A DNA stretch of 5,566 nucleotides from Selenomonadaceae bacterium (GTDB lineage Bacteria; Bacillota; Negativicutes; Selenomonadales; Selenomonadaceae), in NCBI GenBank assembly GCA_017445435.1, contig JAFSUE010000242.1:1-5566 (forward strand), in the 5' to 3' direction. The notes under the pieces were generated by a model. The model saw only the letters and a program-made list of their open reading frames with translations, did no database searches and was not told the DNA's origin. Made by a program: the position numbers and the translations under genes. Of this stretch, positions 1-5,292 are shown piece by piece. Within the stretch, counting starts at the first letter, position 1, and each line of letters begins with the position of its first letter.

Positions 1-1323
1 AATCAATTCGTCGGCAATTTTATTTTCCGATTTAACTTTTGCGCCGAGCATTTCAAAGATTGGAAAGTTTTCATGACTTTCATTTAAACGGTTGCGAAAT
101 TTTATCAGCTTGTCATCGGTACTGGCGCTGAAAATTCCGTTCAACGTCGCGCTAATGAACCAATGAATCATCTTGCCTTTATCGGCGGCGTAAGCGTCAA
201 TATTGTTGCCCTTCAAATAAATGTAATGAGCAAGCGGAATTAACGCATTGTTGGACGTGAAATTTCTTTGATTAAATCCAAATTCATTTACAAGTTCAAC
301 GGCAGATTTAATTGCCTGCGCCATATTTCGCCATTCAGCGCGAATTTTTTTCATACGTTGCGGCTTGAAATTCTCAATCGTGAACTTGATACTTTCCTTG
401 CCTTTCGACGGGTCGCCGCATAAAACTAAAAACGCCTTTAAAATAAAATCGTTACTAACGTTAAAAAATTTTTCGCCGCCGATATTATTAACTTCATTAA
501 CGATACTAATCAATTCGTTTTCAACGTCGAAGTCTTTCAACTGCGCGGTCGCCAGAGAAATTAAAAGTTCCGAAAGTTCGACGGGCTTGCCGCCGTTGTT
601 AATGCGCACAAAAATATTTAAAACTTCATCCAAAGTTTTGTTGCTCTCAAGATGATATTCAATGACGGGCGTTGTTTTAATGCGATTCCAAAGGCGATTC
701 AAAATTCTGTACGGCAACTTCAAATACGAATGGGTGTTGCTGTCGACAAGATTATTTTCAATGAGGAAGTCGCCAATATCCGCGCTTTCATTAAATTTTT
801 TGTCAAGAATTTTTTCGACGGGAAACCAAAACGTTTCGGCGTCACGTTTAGCGGCGTCATCAGCCGTTAAAAATTTAAATTCGTAGACGTTATCAAGTCC
901 TGCGTCGTCGTCGCCAATATCGCTATCGGCGTTGACTTTCAGCAGGTTGAGATAAAGTTTTTGCGGCGTTTCAGTTTTACCCTTCGGAATGTACGAACCT
1001 TTCAAGCCAATGTAAAATGACGTAATGCGCTGTTGACCGTCTAAAACTGCCATGTGCGGCGCTTTTTTAAATTCGGCGAAACTGCGCGGGTCTTCGCTGT
1101 AAAAATTATAATCTTTGACAAAGTCATAAAATTTAAAAGTATGTTCGTCTTCGTCGGGAACCTCCCAAAATAAAAATGAACTTATAGGAAAGCCGCGCAT
1201 TAAGCTATCAAAAAGCGTTTCGATTTTTTTAGCTTCCCATACAAAGCCGCGTTGAATTGTCGGCAATAGAAATTGTTTTTTCTCAACGTCACGAATTAAA
1301 TTTGCTATCGTTAATTCCTTCAA
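1..1323 (-). CDS. DUF262 (GmrSD/DndB/SspE-type, COG1479) protein, 3' end beyond window
   Basis: An uninterrupted reading frame of 441 codons runs off the low-coordinate edge, so the C-terminus is not seen. It begins with TTG at 1323, seven nt after a perfect GGAGG (1331-1335). The only nearby ATG (1337) is in another frame and stops after five codons. DUF262 hallmarks are LPTIQRGFVW at residues 20-29, VLDGQQR with the DGQQR signature at 95-99, and FVRINNGG at 238-245 followed by a helical region. In this ParB/Srx-like family DGQQR belongs to the nucleotide-binding/nicking site. Relatives include GmrS, DndB and SspE, which act on modified phage DNA. Many carry a C-terminal DUF1524 HNH nuclease; none is visible up to residue 441. 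The gene sits 64 nt downstream of the radical SAM gene with no obvious terminator or promoter between, so co-transcription is possible. A defence role is inferred from the family only. Family assignment is firm; substrate is unknown. Confidence 0.9.
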   Translation of the reverse strand, partial: MKELTIANLIRDVEKKQFLLPTIQRGFVWEAKKIETLFDSLMRGFPISSFLFWEVPDEDEHTFKFYDFVKDYNFYSEDPRSFAEFKKAPHMAVLDGQQRITSFYIGLKGSYIPKGKTETPQKLYLNLLKVNADSDIGDDDAGLDNVYEFKFLTADDAAKRDAETFWFPVEKILDKKFNESADIGDFLIENNLVDSNTHSYLKLPYRILNRLWNRIKTTPVIEYHLESNKTLDEVLNIFVRINNGGKPVELSELLISLATAQLKDFDVENELISIVNEVNNIGGEKFFNVSNDFILKAFLVLCGDPSKGKESIKFTIENFKPQRMKKIRAEWRNMAQAIKSAVELVNEFGFNQRNFTSNNALIPLAHYIYLKGNNIDAYAADKGKMIHWFISATLNGIFSASTDDKLIKFRNRLNESHENFPIFEMLGAKVKSENKIADELI

Positions 1324-1330
1324 AAAAATT

Positions 1331-1335
1331 CCTCC
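1331..1335 (-). promoter_or_regulatory. Shine-Dalgarno of the DUF262 gene
   Basis: The minus strand reads GGAGG seven nt before TTG at 1323. This spacing decides the TTG start, since no in-frame ATG or GTG lies nearby and the DUF262 homology begins within the first 20 residues. Confidence 0.85.
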
Positions 1336-1355
1336 ATCGTAGCTTAAAAAATTTT

Positions 1356-1390
1356 TTCATTACGCATTACGAATTACGCATTACGCATTA
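1356..1390 (-). repeat. heptamer array A at the radical SAM stop codon
   Basis: Read on the minus strand from the stop codon, five consecutive 7-mers are TAATGCG, TAATGCG, TAATTCG, TAATGCG and TAATGAA. The first three bases of unit one are the TAA stop itself. Stop triplets recur every 7 nt and therefore occupy all three frames within 17 nt. The array runs into a perfect 12-bp palindrome of six A and six T (1346-1357). The rest of the 64-nt gap holds only the ribosome binding site of the next gene. Confidence 0.85.
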
Positions 1391-3019
1391 ACAAATGCCG
1401 CAACGTTTGCAGCCGTCGAAACAGCGCGGCGTATATTTTAATTCGGCGGCGCGTTGATATTCCTGCCACAAATATTTTTTAGTGACGCCTTGATTGATAA
1501 CATCCCACGCAAAAACGTCGTCAGAATTTCTTTCACCTAAATAAAAATTTTCATCAAGTTTAGTCGTCTTGAACAGTTCCAAAAATTTTTGTACCGAATC
1601 AGACTGCGCCACAATGTCAGCTAAATTTTTGTCGCCGCGTGAAAGTATCGCTTGAACTTTCGACGCCTTCAACGATTCGGAAATTATTTCAACGTCACGA
1701 AAACTTTTAAGCCGTCCGCGCAGATTTTTTAACGCCGCTTGCAAATATTTTTTATCAGCCATTGCCGCCCATTGAAACGGCGTAAATGGTTTTGGTATGA
1801 ACGGGTTGACGCTTAAAGTAAATTTGCCGTCCGCCACGAAATTTTTCAGCTTGATAATTAAATCGGCTATCGCGTCAACGTCCGCCATTTCTTCAAACGG
1901 CAAGCCAATCATAAAGTACAACTTAAAATTTTTAATGCCAGCGTCAATGCCAAGTTTAACCGCGTTAAAAATATTTTCTTCGGTAATGCCTTTATTCGTG
2001 ACACGCCGCATTTTTTCGCTACCAACTTCAGGAGCAATAGTCAACGTCTTCAAGCCACTTTTCGCCAGCGCGTCGACAAGTTCAGCCGTCACTGAATCTG
2101 CGCGGAAAGACGCTACAGACATTTTCAAGCCATTATCAAGGATAATTTTGCAAAGTTCGTTAATTTGCGGATAATCTGAAATTGCCGCGCCCATTAAGCC
2201 GAACTTTTTGCCGAAATGTTTAGCGTCGTCAATGGCGGCTTGCAAAGTTTTCAATGAACGGTTACGCGGTCTGCGGAAACAATATCCCGCCATACAAAAA
2301 CGGCAATGACGCCCGCAACCTCGCGCCGTTTCCAAAAGATACATATTAAATTCCGTGTCGTCAGTGATTATGACGGAATGTGCAGGGTGTTCATCAAGAT
2401 TTTTCACAAATTGCCGCGTGACTGGAAAATTTTTTTTGGACGGCACGTAAACGCCCTCAACGTTGGAAATTTTTTCAAGCGATTCTGCGCGGGACAAATT
2501 CCAATTCTCCGTCAGTACGTCGACAAGCGGCGGCAGTACAACTTCACCTTCGCCGATGATAAATGCGTCGAAAATTGCAGATAACGGCGCGGGATTAAAC
2601 GTTGCACAAGGTCCACCAGCAATTAAAATTGGGTCAAACTTTGTACGGTCACTAGCTTTGACTGGAATTTTGCCGAGCTTAAGAATTTTTACGACGTTAA
2701 AATAATCTTGTTCAAAGGAAATTGAAAAAGCCACGACGTTAAAATTATTTAGCGGCGTTTGCGTTTCGACACTTAGCAAGCTGGAATTGGTACGCTCAAT
2801 TTCATTGACAATTTTTTCATCAGGCAGAAAAAATCTTTCACAGGAAATTTCCGCCCGCGAATTTAAAAGTTGATAAATTATGTGAATGCCTAAGTTTGAC
2901 ATACCAACGCGATAAAAATTTGGATACGTCAACGCAAATTTGAATTGCCCGCTTTTAATCGTGTAGCCAGATTCTTTAGCTAGGATAGATTTTAATTCTG
3001 TTGTTTGTCTCCACGTCAT
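1388..3019 (-). CDS. B12-binding-like radical SAM protein (TIGR03960-like)
   Basis: The 543-residue protein has an N-terminal B12-binding-like region (about 25-170), with the typical stretches FALTYPNFYRVGMSNLG, ILIAGGPCATFNP and FIIGEGEVV. The radical SAM core begins near residue 225. Its CX3CX2C cluster motif, C235, C239 and C242 in the context TARGCGRHCRFC, should hold the [4Fe-4S] cluster that cleaves S-adenosylmethionine. The extreme C-terminus adds C533, C537, C540 and C543 (CX3CX2CX2C, ending CGIC), a candidate second cluster or metal site also found in this family as I recall it. The substrate is unknown. Family members are often paired or fused with a DUF2344/TIGR03936 partner, but here the next gene is a DUF262 protein. 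ATG at 3019 has no clear Shine-Dalgarno and lies 10 nt after the T-run of a terminator-like hairpin, so translation and transcription start are unclear. TAA at 1388-1390 begins a heptamer array. Family call good; exact subfamily less sure. Confidence 0.85.
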   Translation of the reverse strand: MTWRQTTELKSILAKESGYTIKSGQFKFALTYPNFYRVGMSNLGIHIIYQLLNSRAEISCERFFLPDEKIVNEIERTNSSLLSVETQTPLNNFNVVAFSISFEQDYFNVVKILKLGKIPVKASDRTKFDPILIAGGPCATFNPAPLSAIFDAFIIGEGEVVLPPLVDVLTENWNLSRAESLEKISNVEGVYVPSKKNFPVTRQFVKNLDEHPAHSVIITDDTEFNMYLLETARGCGRHCRFCMAGYCFRRPRNRSLKTLQAAIDDAKHFGKKFGLMGAAISDYPQINELCKIILDNGLKMSVASFRADSVTAELVDALAKSGLKTLTIAPEVGSEKMRRVTNKGITEENIFNAVKLGIDAGIKNFKLYFMIGLPFEEMADVDAIADLIIKLKNFVADGKFTLSVNPFIPKPFTPFQWAAMADKKYLQAALKNLRGRLKSFRDVEIISESLKASKVQAILSRGDKNLADIVAQSDSVQKFLELFKTTKLDENFYLGERNSDDVFAWDVINQGVTKKYLWQEYQRAAELKYTPRCFDGCKRCGIC

Positions 3020-3028
3020 AATTTCTAC

Positions 3029-3083
3029 AAAAAAATAGCTTTTAGGAATTTGAAATAAAAATTTTCCTACAACCTAAAAGCTA
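3029..3083 (-). terminator. terminator-like hairpin between rodZ-like and radical SAM genes
   Basis: A perfect 11-bp inverted repeat (TAGCTTTTAGG at 3073-3083 and its complement at 3036-3046 on the minus strand) encloses a 26-nt loop and is followed at once by seven T (3035-3029). This is the form of a rho-independent terminator, though the stem is only moderately GC-rich. One arm is made by heptamer array C. It ends 9 nt before the radical SAM ATG, so it may act as an attenuator for that gene as well as ending the rodZ-like transcript. Confidence 0.6.
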
Positions 3084-3103
3084 AAAGCAATTAACTAAAA
3101 TTA
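3062..3103 (-). repeat. heptamer array C at the rodZ-like stop codon
   Basis: From the stop codon the minus strand reads in 7-mers: TAATTTT, AGTTAAT, TGCTTTT, AGCTTTT, AGGTTGT, AGGAAAA. The units are imperfect but keep register around an AGCTTTT/AGGTTNT theme. Stop triplets at offsets 0, 10 and 20 close all three frames. It leads into AAAATTTTT (3057-3065). The middle units supply one arm of the adjacent hairpin. Confidence 0.6.
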
Positions 3104-3889
3104 TCTTGTAAAATCTTTGTCGACAACGTCACCGTCGCCGCCAAGTTTGCCAAAATTTTGACCGTTCATAACGAAATCAACTGCGCCAGCGTTCCCGACA
3201 CGAACATTAACATTTGTGTTGCCTTTCCAATCCATAACTTGACCTGCGGTAATGACGCCTTCATAGACAACATTTCCGTCAACAGTCACAAGCATCCAGC
3301 AATCGTCAGAAAAACTTGCTTGAAGGTTTACGCCGTCAACTTTTGGTGCAGGTGCGGCGGCGGCAGGAGTAGCAACAACTGATTCAGCAGGTGGTTGAGC
3401 AGGTGCAGGCGTTTCAGGCTTTGTCTGTTGAACTTGCTGAACTTCCTGCGGTTTAGTAACGTCAGATTGTGCAACTTCAGTCCCAGAGCCTTTGAAGTAA
3501 AAAAATCCGCCGACAAGTACGGCAAGTGCGATAATTGCCGCTACAAGATGATTGCTTGAAAATCTGTTGCTTACTTCTTCCAACCTACGACCGCTAACGC
3601 TGAAACTTTTGCCCTTCGGTTCAGGTGTAACCTCTTTAGTTTGTTCGACAACTTCAACTGGAGGAGAAATTTCTGCTACAAATTGCTTGACAATTTCTTC
3701 ACTGTCCAAGTTCAAAAAGTTTGCGTAATTTCTTACAAATCCTTTCGCGTAGACACGACCAGGCATTTTGTCGTATTCGCCGCTTTCAATCGCTTCTATG
3801 TAAGAGGCACGAATACTCGTACCTTCTTCAATTTCTGGAATAGTCATTCTTTGACGTTCACGTTCTTCACGTAATATATCGCCTACCAT
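3101..3889 (-). CDS. rodZ: RodZ-like membrane-anchored HTH protein
   Basis: The protein has 262 residues from ATG at 3889, chosen because AAAGGAG (3899-3905) lies 9 nt upstream; an in-frame TTG at 3898 almost abuts that site and is unlikely. Residues about 1-70 form a Cro/C1-type helix-turn-helix (GDILREERERQRMTIPEIEE, then SYIEAIESGEYDKMPGRVYA). Residues about 115-132 are one hydrophobic membrane segment (LVAAIIALAVLVGGFFYF). A Pro/Ala/Gln-rich linker (about 145-184) follows, then a C-terminal beta-rich domain like DUF4115 (about 188-262, with DDCWMLVTVDG). This is the RodZ/YmfM layout. RodZ proteins link MreB filaments to the elongation machinery and shape rod cells; the HTH contacts MreB. 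The gene has its own promoter and a terminator-like hairpin. In Firmicutes a rodZ-like gene often precedes rimO and pgsA; here a radical SAM gene follows. Function in this organism is inferred. Confidence 0.88.
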   Translation of the reverse strand: MVGDILREERERQRMTIPEIEEGTSIRASYIEAIESGEYDKMPGRVYAKGFVRNYANFLNLDSEEIVKQFVAEISPPVEVVEQTKEVTPEPKGKSFSVSGRRLEEVSNRFSSNHLVAAIIALAVLVGGFFYFKGSGTEVAQSDVTKPQEVQQVQQTKPETPAPAQPPAESVVATPAAAAPAPKVDGVNLQASFSDDCWMLVTVDGNVVYEGVITAGQVMDWKGNTNVNVRVGNAGAVDFVMNGQNFGKLGGDGDVVDKDFTR

Positions 3890-3898
3890 TGAGTTCAA

Positions 3899-3905
3899 CT
3901 CCTTT
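3899..3905 (-). promoter_or_regulatory. Shine-Dalgarno deciding the rodZ-like start
   Basis: AAAGGAG is 9 nt from ATG (3889) but only touches TTG (3898). It therefore supports the ATG and a protein of 262 residues. Confidence 0.8.
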
Positions 3906-3923
3906 CAGTCTTTCAGTTTTTGT

Positions 3924-3952
3924 ATTATACACAACAAATTTTGTAAAAGCAA
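3924..3952 (-). promoter_or_regulatory. promoter of the rodZ-like gene
   Basis: On the minus strand a perfect TATAAT (-10, 3924-3929) is preceded by a 17-bp spacer and TTGCTT (-35, 3947-3952, matching the first three consensus bases). It lies about 35 nt upstream of the ATG and downstream of the rpmA terminator, giving the rodZ-like gene an independent sigma-A-type start. Confidence 0.75.
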
Positions 3953-3993
3953 TTAAATTCACGTTTCAGCAAATTTTTTCAGCCAAATTCCAA

Positions 3994-4010
3994 TTTGAAA
4001 AATTTTCAAA
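3994..4010. repeat. 17-bp AT-rich palindrome upstream of the rodZ-like promoter
   Basis: TTTGAAAA, a single A, then TTTTCAAA forms a perfect inverted repeat about 40 bp upstream of the -35 box. It overlaps the last three positions of the rpmA terminator T-run. It could be an operator or UP-like element, or a reverse-strand hairpin, or chance in AT-rich DNA. Confidence 0.35.
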
Positions 4011-4035
4011 AAAAATAGCAGTACATTGACTGCCA
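4008..4035 (-). terminator. rho-independent terminator of rplU-prp-rpmA
   Basis: The minus strand reads TGGCAGT, a six-base loop CAATGT, ACTGCTA, then eight T. The stem is 7 bp including one G-U pair. It is the first strong stem plus T-run after rpmA and separates the ribosomal operon from the rodZ-like promoter. Confidence 0.75.
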
Positions 4036-4075
4036 AATTTATTTATATCGCTAAAATTTTTTCATTAGCTAATTT

Positions 4076-4110
4076 CAAATTCTTAATTCTACATTCTTAA
4101 TTCTTAATTA
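4076..4110 (-). repeat. heptamer array B at the rpmA stop codon
   Basis: From the stop codon the minus strand reads TAATTAA, GAATTAA, GAATGTA, GAATTAA, GAATTTG, and continues loosely as AAATTAG. The TAA stop of rpmA is the start of unit one. Stop triplets at offsets 0, 4 and 11 close all frames within 14 nt. Next comes TAATGAAAAAATTTT (4053-4067), identical to the 15 bp at the end of array A (1348-1362). Confidence 0.8.
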
Positions 4111-4395
4111 CGCAGTAGCGACGGCGTGAACGCTGATTTTTCTGCGATAACGACCAAGTCTTTCAAATTTTACTTTACCGTCGATTTTCGCAAAAAGTGT
4201 ATCGTCATTGCCACGACCGACGTTAGCGCCTGCGTGAAAATGAGTTCCGCGCTGACGAACTAAAATACTGCCCGCCGTAACAAGCGTTCCTTCCTGTTCC
4301 TTGACGCCCAAACGTTTAGATTCACTATCGCGCCCATTTCTAGTTGAGCTAACGCCTTTTTTATGTGCAAATAACTGAAGATCAAATTCAAACAT
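4108..4395 (-). CDS. rpmA: 50S ribosomal protein L27
   Basis: The protein has 95 residues from ATG at 4395, chosen because GGAGGTG (4402-4408) is 6 nt upstream; a TTG five codons earlier overlaps that site and is rejected. The N-terminus MFEFDLQLFA followed by HKKG is the cleavable extension of Firmicutes L27. Prp is expected to cut after A10, leaving 85 residues that start with HKKGVSSTRNGRDS. The new N-terminus reaches the peptidyl-transferase centre of the 50S subunit. GSILVRQRGTHFHAG and VKFERLGR are core L27 motifs. The start overlaps the 3' end of prp by 8 nt, so protease and substrate are probably translationally coupled. In many Firmicutes obgE follows; here a terminator and a rodZ-like gene follow instead. 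Identification is secure. Confidence 0.98.
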   Translation of the reverse strand: MFEFDLQLFAHKKGVSSTRNGRDSESKRLGVKEQEGTLVTAGSILVRQRGTHFHAGANVGRGNDDTLFAKIDGKVKFERLGRYRRKISVHAVATA

Positions 4396-4780
4396 TTTTT
4401 TCACCTCCAACTGAATTTATTGACGGCAAATTGTGATTGATTGGAGAACCTACGCGGGAACTTTCTGGCGTTAAAACCATTTTGACAGCGTGCGGTACAA
4501 GCTTTTCAATTTCGCGAATGCCGATTAACATTGTGCGAAAGACAGCTTCAGTAACTTCATCAGGCGGCGTAGCTAAACGCAGTGAAAGTTTACCGCTAGC
4601 AAAATCGCCGTAAAAGTTACGTTTAAGATGTTCGGCAATGCACATATACGCCGCTTGAGCAACAGTCGACACGCCCGCGCAGAAAATATCGGAGCCACGC
4701 GGTGCGGTGCCACTATGCCCGTCGATTGAAAAGCCTGTAATTTTACCGTCCGCCTGCGTGTAAATCTCCGCAACAATCAT
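4388..4780 (-). CDS. prp: ribosomal-processing cysteine protease Prp
   Basis: This 130-residue protein belongs to the Prp family (formerly DUF464, YsxB). The catalytic pair is visible: H22 in GHSGTAPRGSDIFCAG and C34 in the same stretch, at the positions described for Staphylococcus aureus Prp. The enzyme removes the N-terminal extension of L27, a step needed for ribosome function in species with this form of L27. The start ATG at 4780 is 3 nt after the rplU stop and uses a GAGGG site inside the end of rplU. The final codons (GGEKNV) overlap the rpmA start. Family members are usually about 105-115 residues, so the hydrophilic tail after about residue 105 is longer than usual. It contains the rpmA ribosome binding site, which may partly explain it. 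Confidence 0.97.
   Translation of the reverse strand: MIVAEIYTQADGKITGFSIDGHSGTAPRGSDIFCAGVSTVAQAAYMCIAEHLKRNFYGDFASGKLSLRLATPPDEVTEAVFRTMLIGIREIEKLVPHAVKMVLTPESSRVGSPINHNLPSINSVGGEKNV
4402..4408 (-). promoter_or_regulatory. Shine-Dalgarno of rpmA inside prp
   Basis: GGAGGTG lies in the prp coding end, 6 nt before the rpmA ATG. It encodes part of the prp tail and decides the L27 start at MFEFDL. Confidence 0.88.
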
Positions 4781-4783
4781 TAT

Positions 4784-5095
4784 TTAGCCCTCAATTTTTT
4801 CAATTTTAACTTTCGTGAACGGTTGACGGTGACCCATACGGCGGCGATAATTCGTCTTGTGCTTGTACTTGAAAATGCGAATCTTCGGACCTTTACCGTT
4901 TTTCACGACAGACGCTGTAACTTTCGCGCCGTCAACTTTGGGCTGACCAATTTTAACTTCCTCGCCGTCGACAATCGCAAAAACTTCGTCGAATGTGACA
5001 GTAGCGCCTTCCTCAACGTTAAGCTTTTCGATAATAATTTCGTCGCCCTCTGCAACTTTGTACTGCTCTCCGCCAGTCTTTATAACTGCGTACAC
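4784..5095 (-). CDS. rplU: 50S ribosomal protein L21
   Basis: The start is GTG at 5095, five nt after GGAGGTG (5101-5107), giving 103 residues, the usual L21 length. An in-frame ATG at 5125 would add ten residues (MASSSVGGVF) that encode the ribosome binding site itself, so it is not used. The N-terminus YAVIKTGGEQYKV and the C-terminal KHKTNYRRRMGHRQPFTKVKI are classic L21 motifs. L21 binds 23S rRNA in the 50S subunit. It is the first gene of a three-gene operon with prp and rpmA; the stop codon is 3 nt before the prp ATG. A dedicated promoter and a leader of about 100 nt with a hairpin next to the ribosome binding site suggest autoregulation. Identification is secure. Confidence 0.98.
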   Translation of the reverse strand: MYAVIKTGGEQYKVAEGDEIIIEKLNVEEGATVTFDEVFAIVDGEEVKIGQPKVDGAKVTASVVKNGKGPKIRIFKYKHKTNYRRRMGHRQPFTKVKIEKIEG

Positions 5096-5100
5096 AAAAA

Positions 5101-5160
5101 CACCTCCAACAGATGAACTCGCCAAGTTAGGTACTGAAAAGTTTTAAAACCTAATCTGCG
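5101..5160 (-). ncRNA. structured rplU leader (candidate L21 leader)
   Basis: The transcript from the rplU promoter has about 100 nt before GTG. In it TTAGGT and ACCTAA (5149-5154 and 5127-5132) can pair around a 16-nt loop. CAGA and TCTG (5155-5158 and 5110-5113) can form an outer stem that ends 2 nt from the GGAGG. This resembles ribosomal protein leaders such as the Rfam L21 leader of Firmicutes, in which L21 is thought to control its own expression. I see the pairing; the match to the family model is not tested. Confidence 0.5.
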
Positions 5161-5199
5161 CGGCTTTGTAACCAAAAAAATTTTTTCAGTTGAAGTGAA

Positions 5200-5228
5200 A
5201 GATTAGCATAGAAAAATTTTTTTGTCAA
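5200..5228 (-). promoter_or_regulatory. promoter of rplU-prp-rpmA
   Basis: The minus strand shows a perfect TTGACA -35 (5223-5228), a 17-bp spacer made largely of an A-run and T-run, and TAATCT as -10 (5200-5205). It is preceded by TGC, an extended -10. Transcription should start near 5193. It lies about 30 bp inside the end of the adjacent insertion element, so the insertion left it intact. Confidence 0.78.
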
Positions 5229-5257
5229 TCGTCATTGAATAGATAAATTTGGAAAAT

Positions 5258-5292
5258 TTGACATACTCCCCGAGCCTAAAGGCGGGGGATTC
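5258..5292 (-). mobile_element. right end hairpin of an IS200/IS605-type element
   Basis: On the plus strand TCCCC-GA-GCC, loop TAAA, then GGC-G-GGGGA (5267-5289) forms the imperfect hairpin typical of IS605-family right ends, just beyond the tnpB stop. On the minus strand it is followed by GTATGTCAA. I place the element end at the TCAA (5258-5261), a tetranucleotide used for cleavage in several family members; this boundary is inferred. The left end and any tnpA lie outside the window. Confidence 0.75.

Noticed and set aside
365..886. Plus-strand open frames of 72-96 codons opposite the DUF262 gene
   Set aside because: The minus strand has one continuous 441-codon frame with clear DUF262 motifs here; the plus-strand frames are low-complexity antisense shadows with no recognisable domains.
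1346..1357. Terminator after the radical SAM gene
   Set aside because: The A6T6 palindrome has no GC stem and no following T-run outside itself; it is too weak to call.
1358..1392. CRISPR array
   Set aside because: The units are 7 bp with no spacers, so this is a short tandem repeat.
1797..2705. Plus-strand open frames of 80-125 codons opposite the radical SAM gene
   Set aside because: They mirror the codon pattern of the real minus-strand gene and carry no family motifs or convincing ribosome binding sites.
3158..3874. Plus-strand frames and a second minus-strand frame (3328-3525) within the rodZ-like gene
   Set aside because: The rodZ-like frame is continuous, with an HTH, membrane segment and C-terminal domain; the Leu/Pro/His-rich alternative frame is an out-of-frame reading of the Pro/Ala/Gln linker.
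4573..4776. Alternative minus-strand frame inside prp
   Set aside because: It is out of frame with prp, whose catalytic His and Cys and operon position are clear.
4823..5116. Plus-strand 97-codon frame opposite rplU
   Set aside because: rplU is unmistakable on the minus strand; this frame is its antisense shadow.
5096..5125. Upstream ATG start for rplU giving ten extra residues
   Set aside because: The added residues would be encoded by the ribosome binding site and leader; GTG at 5095 has ideal spacing and gives normal L21 length.
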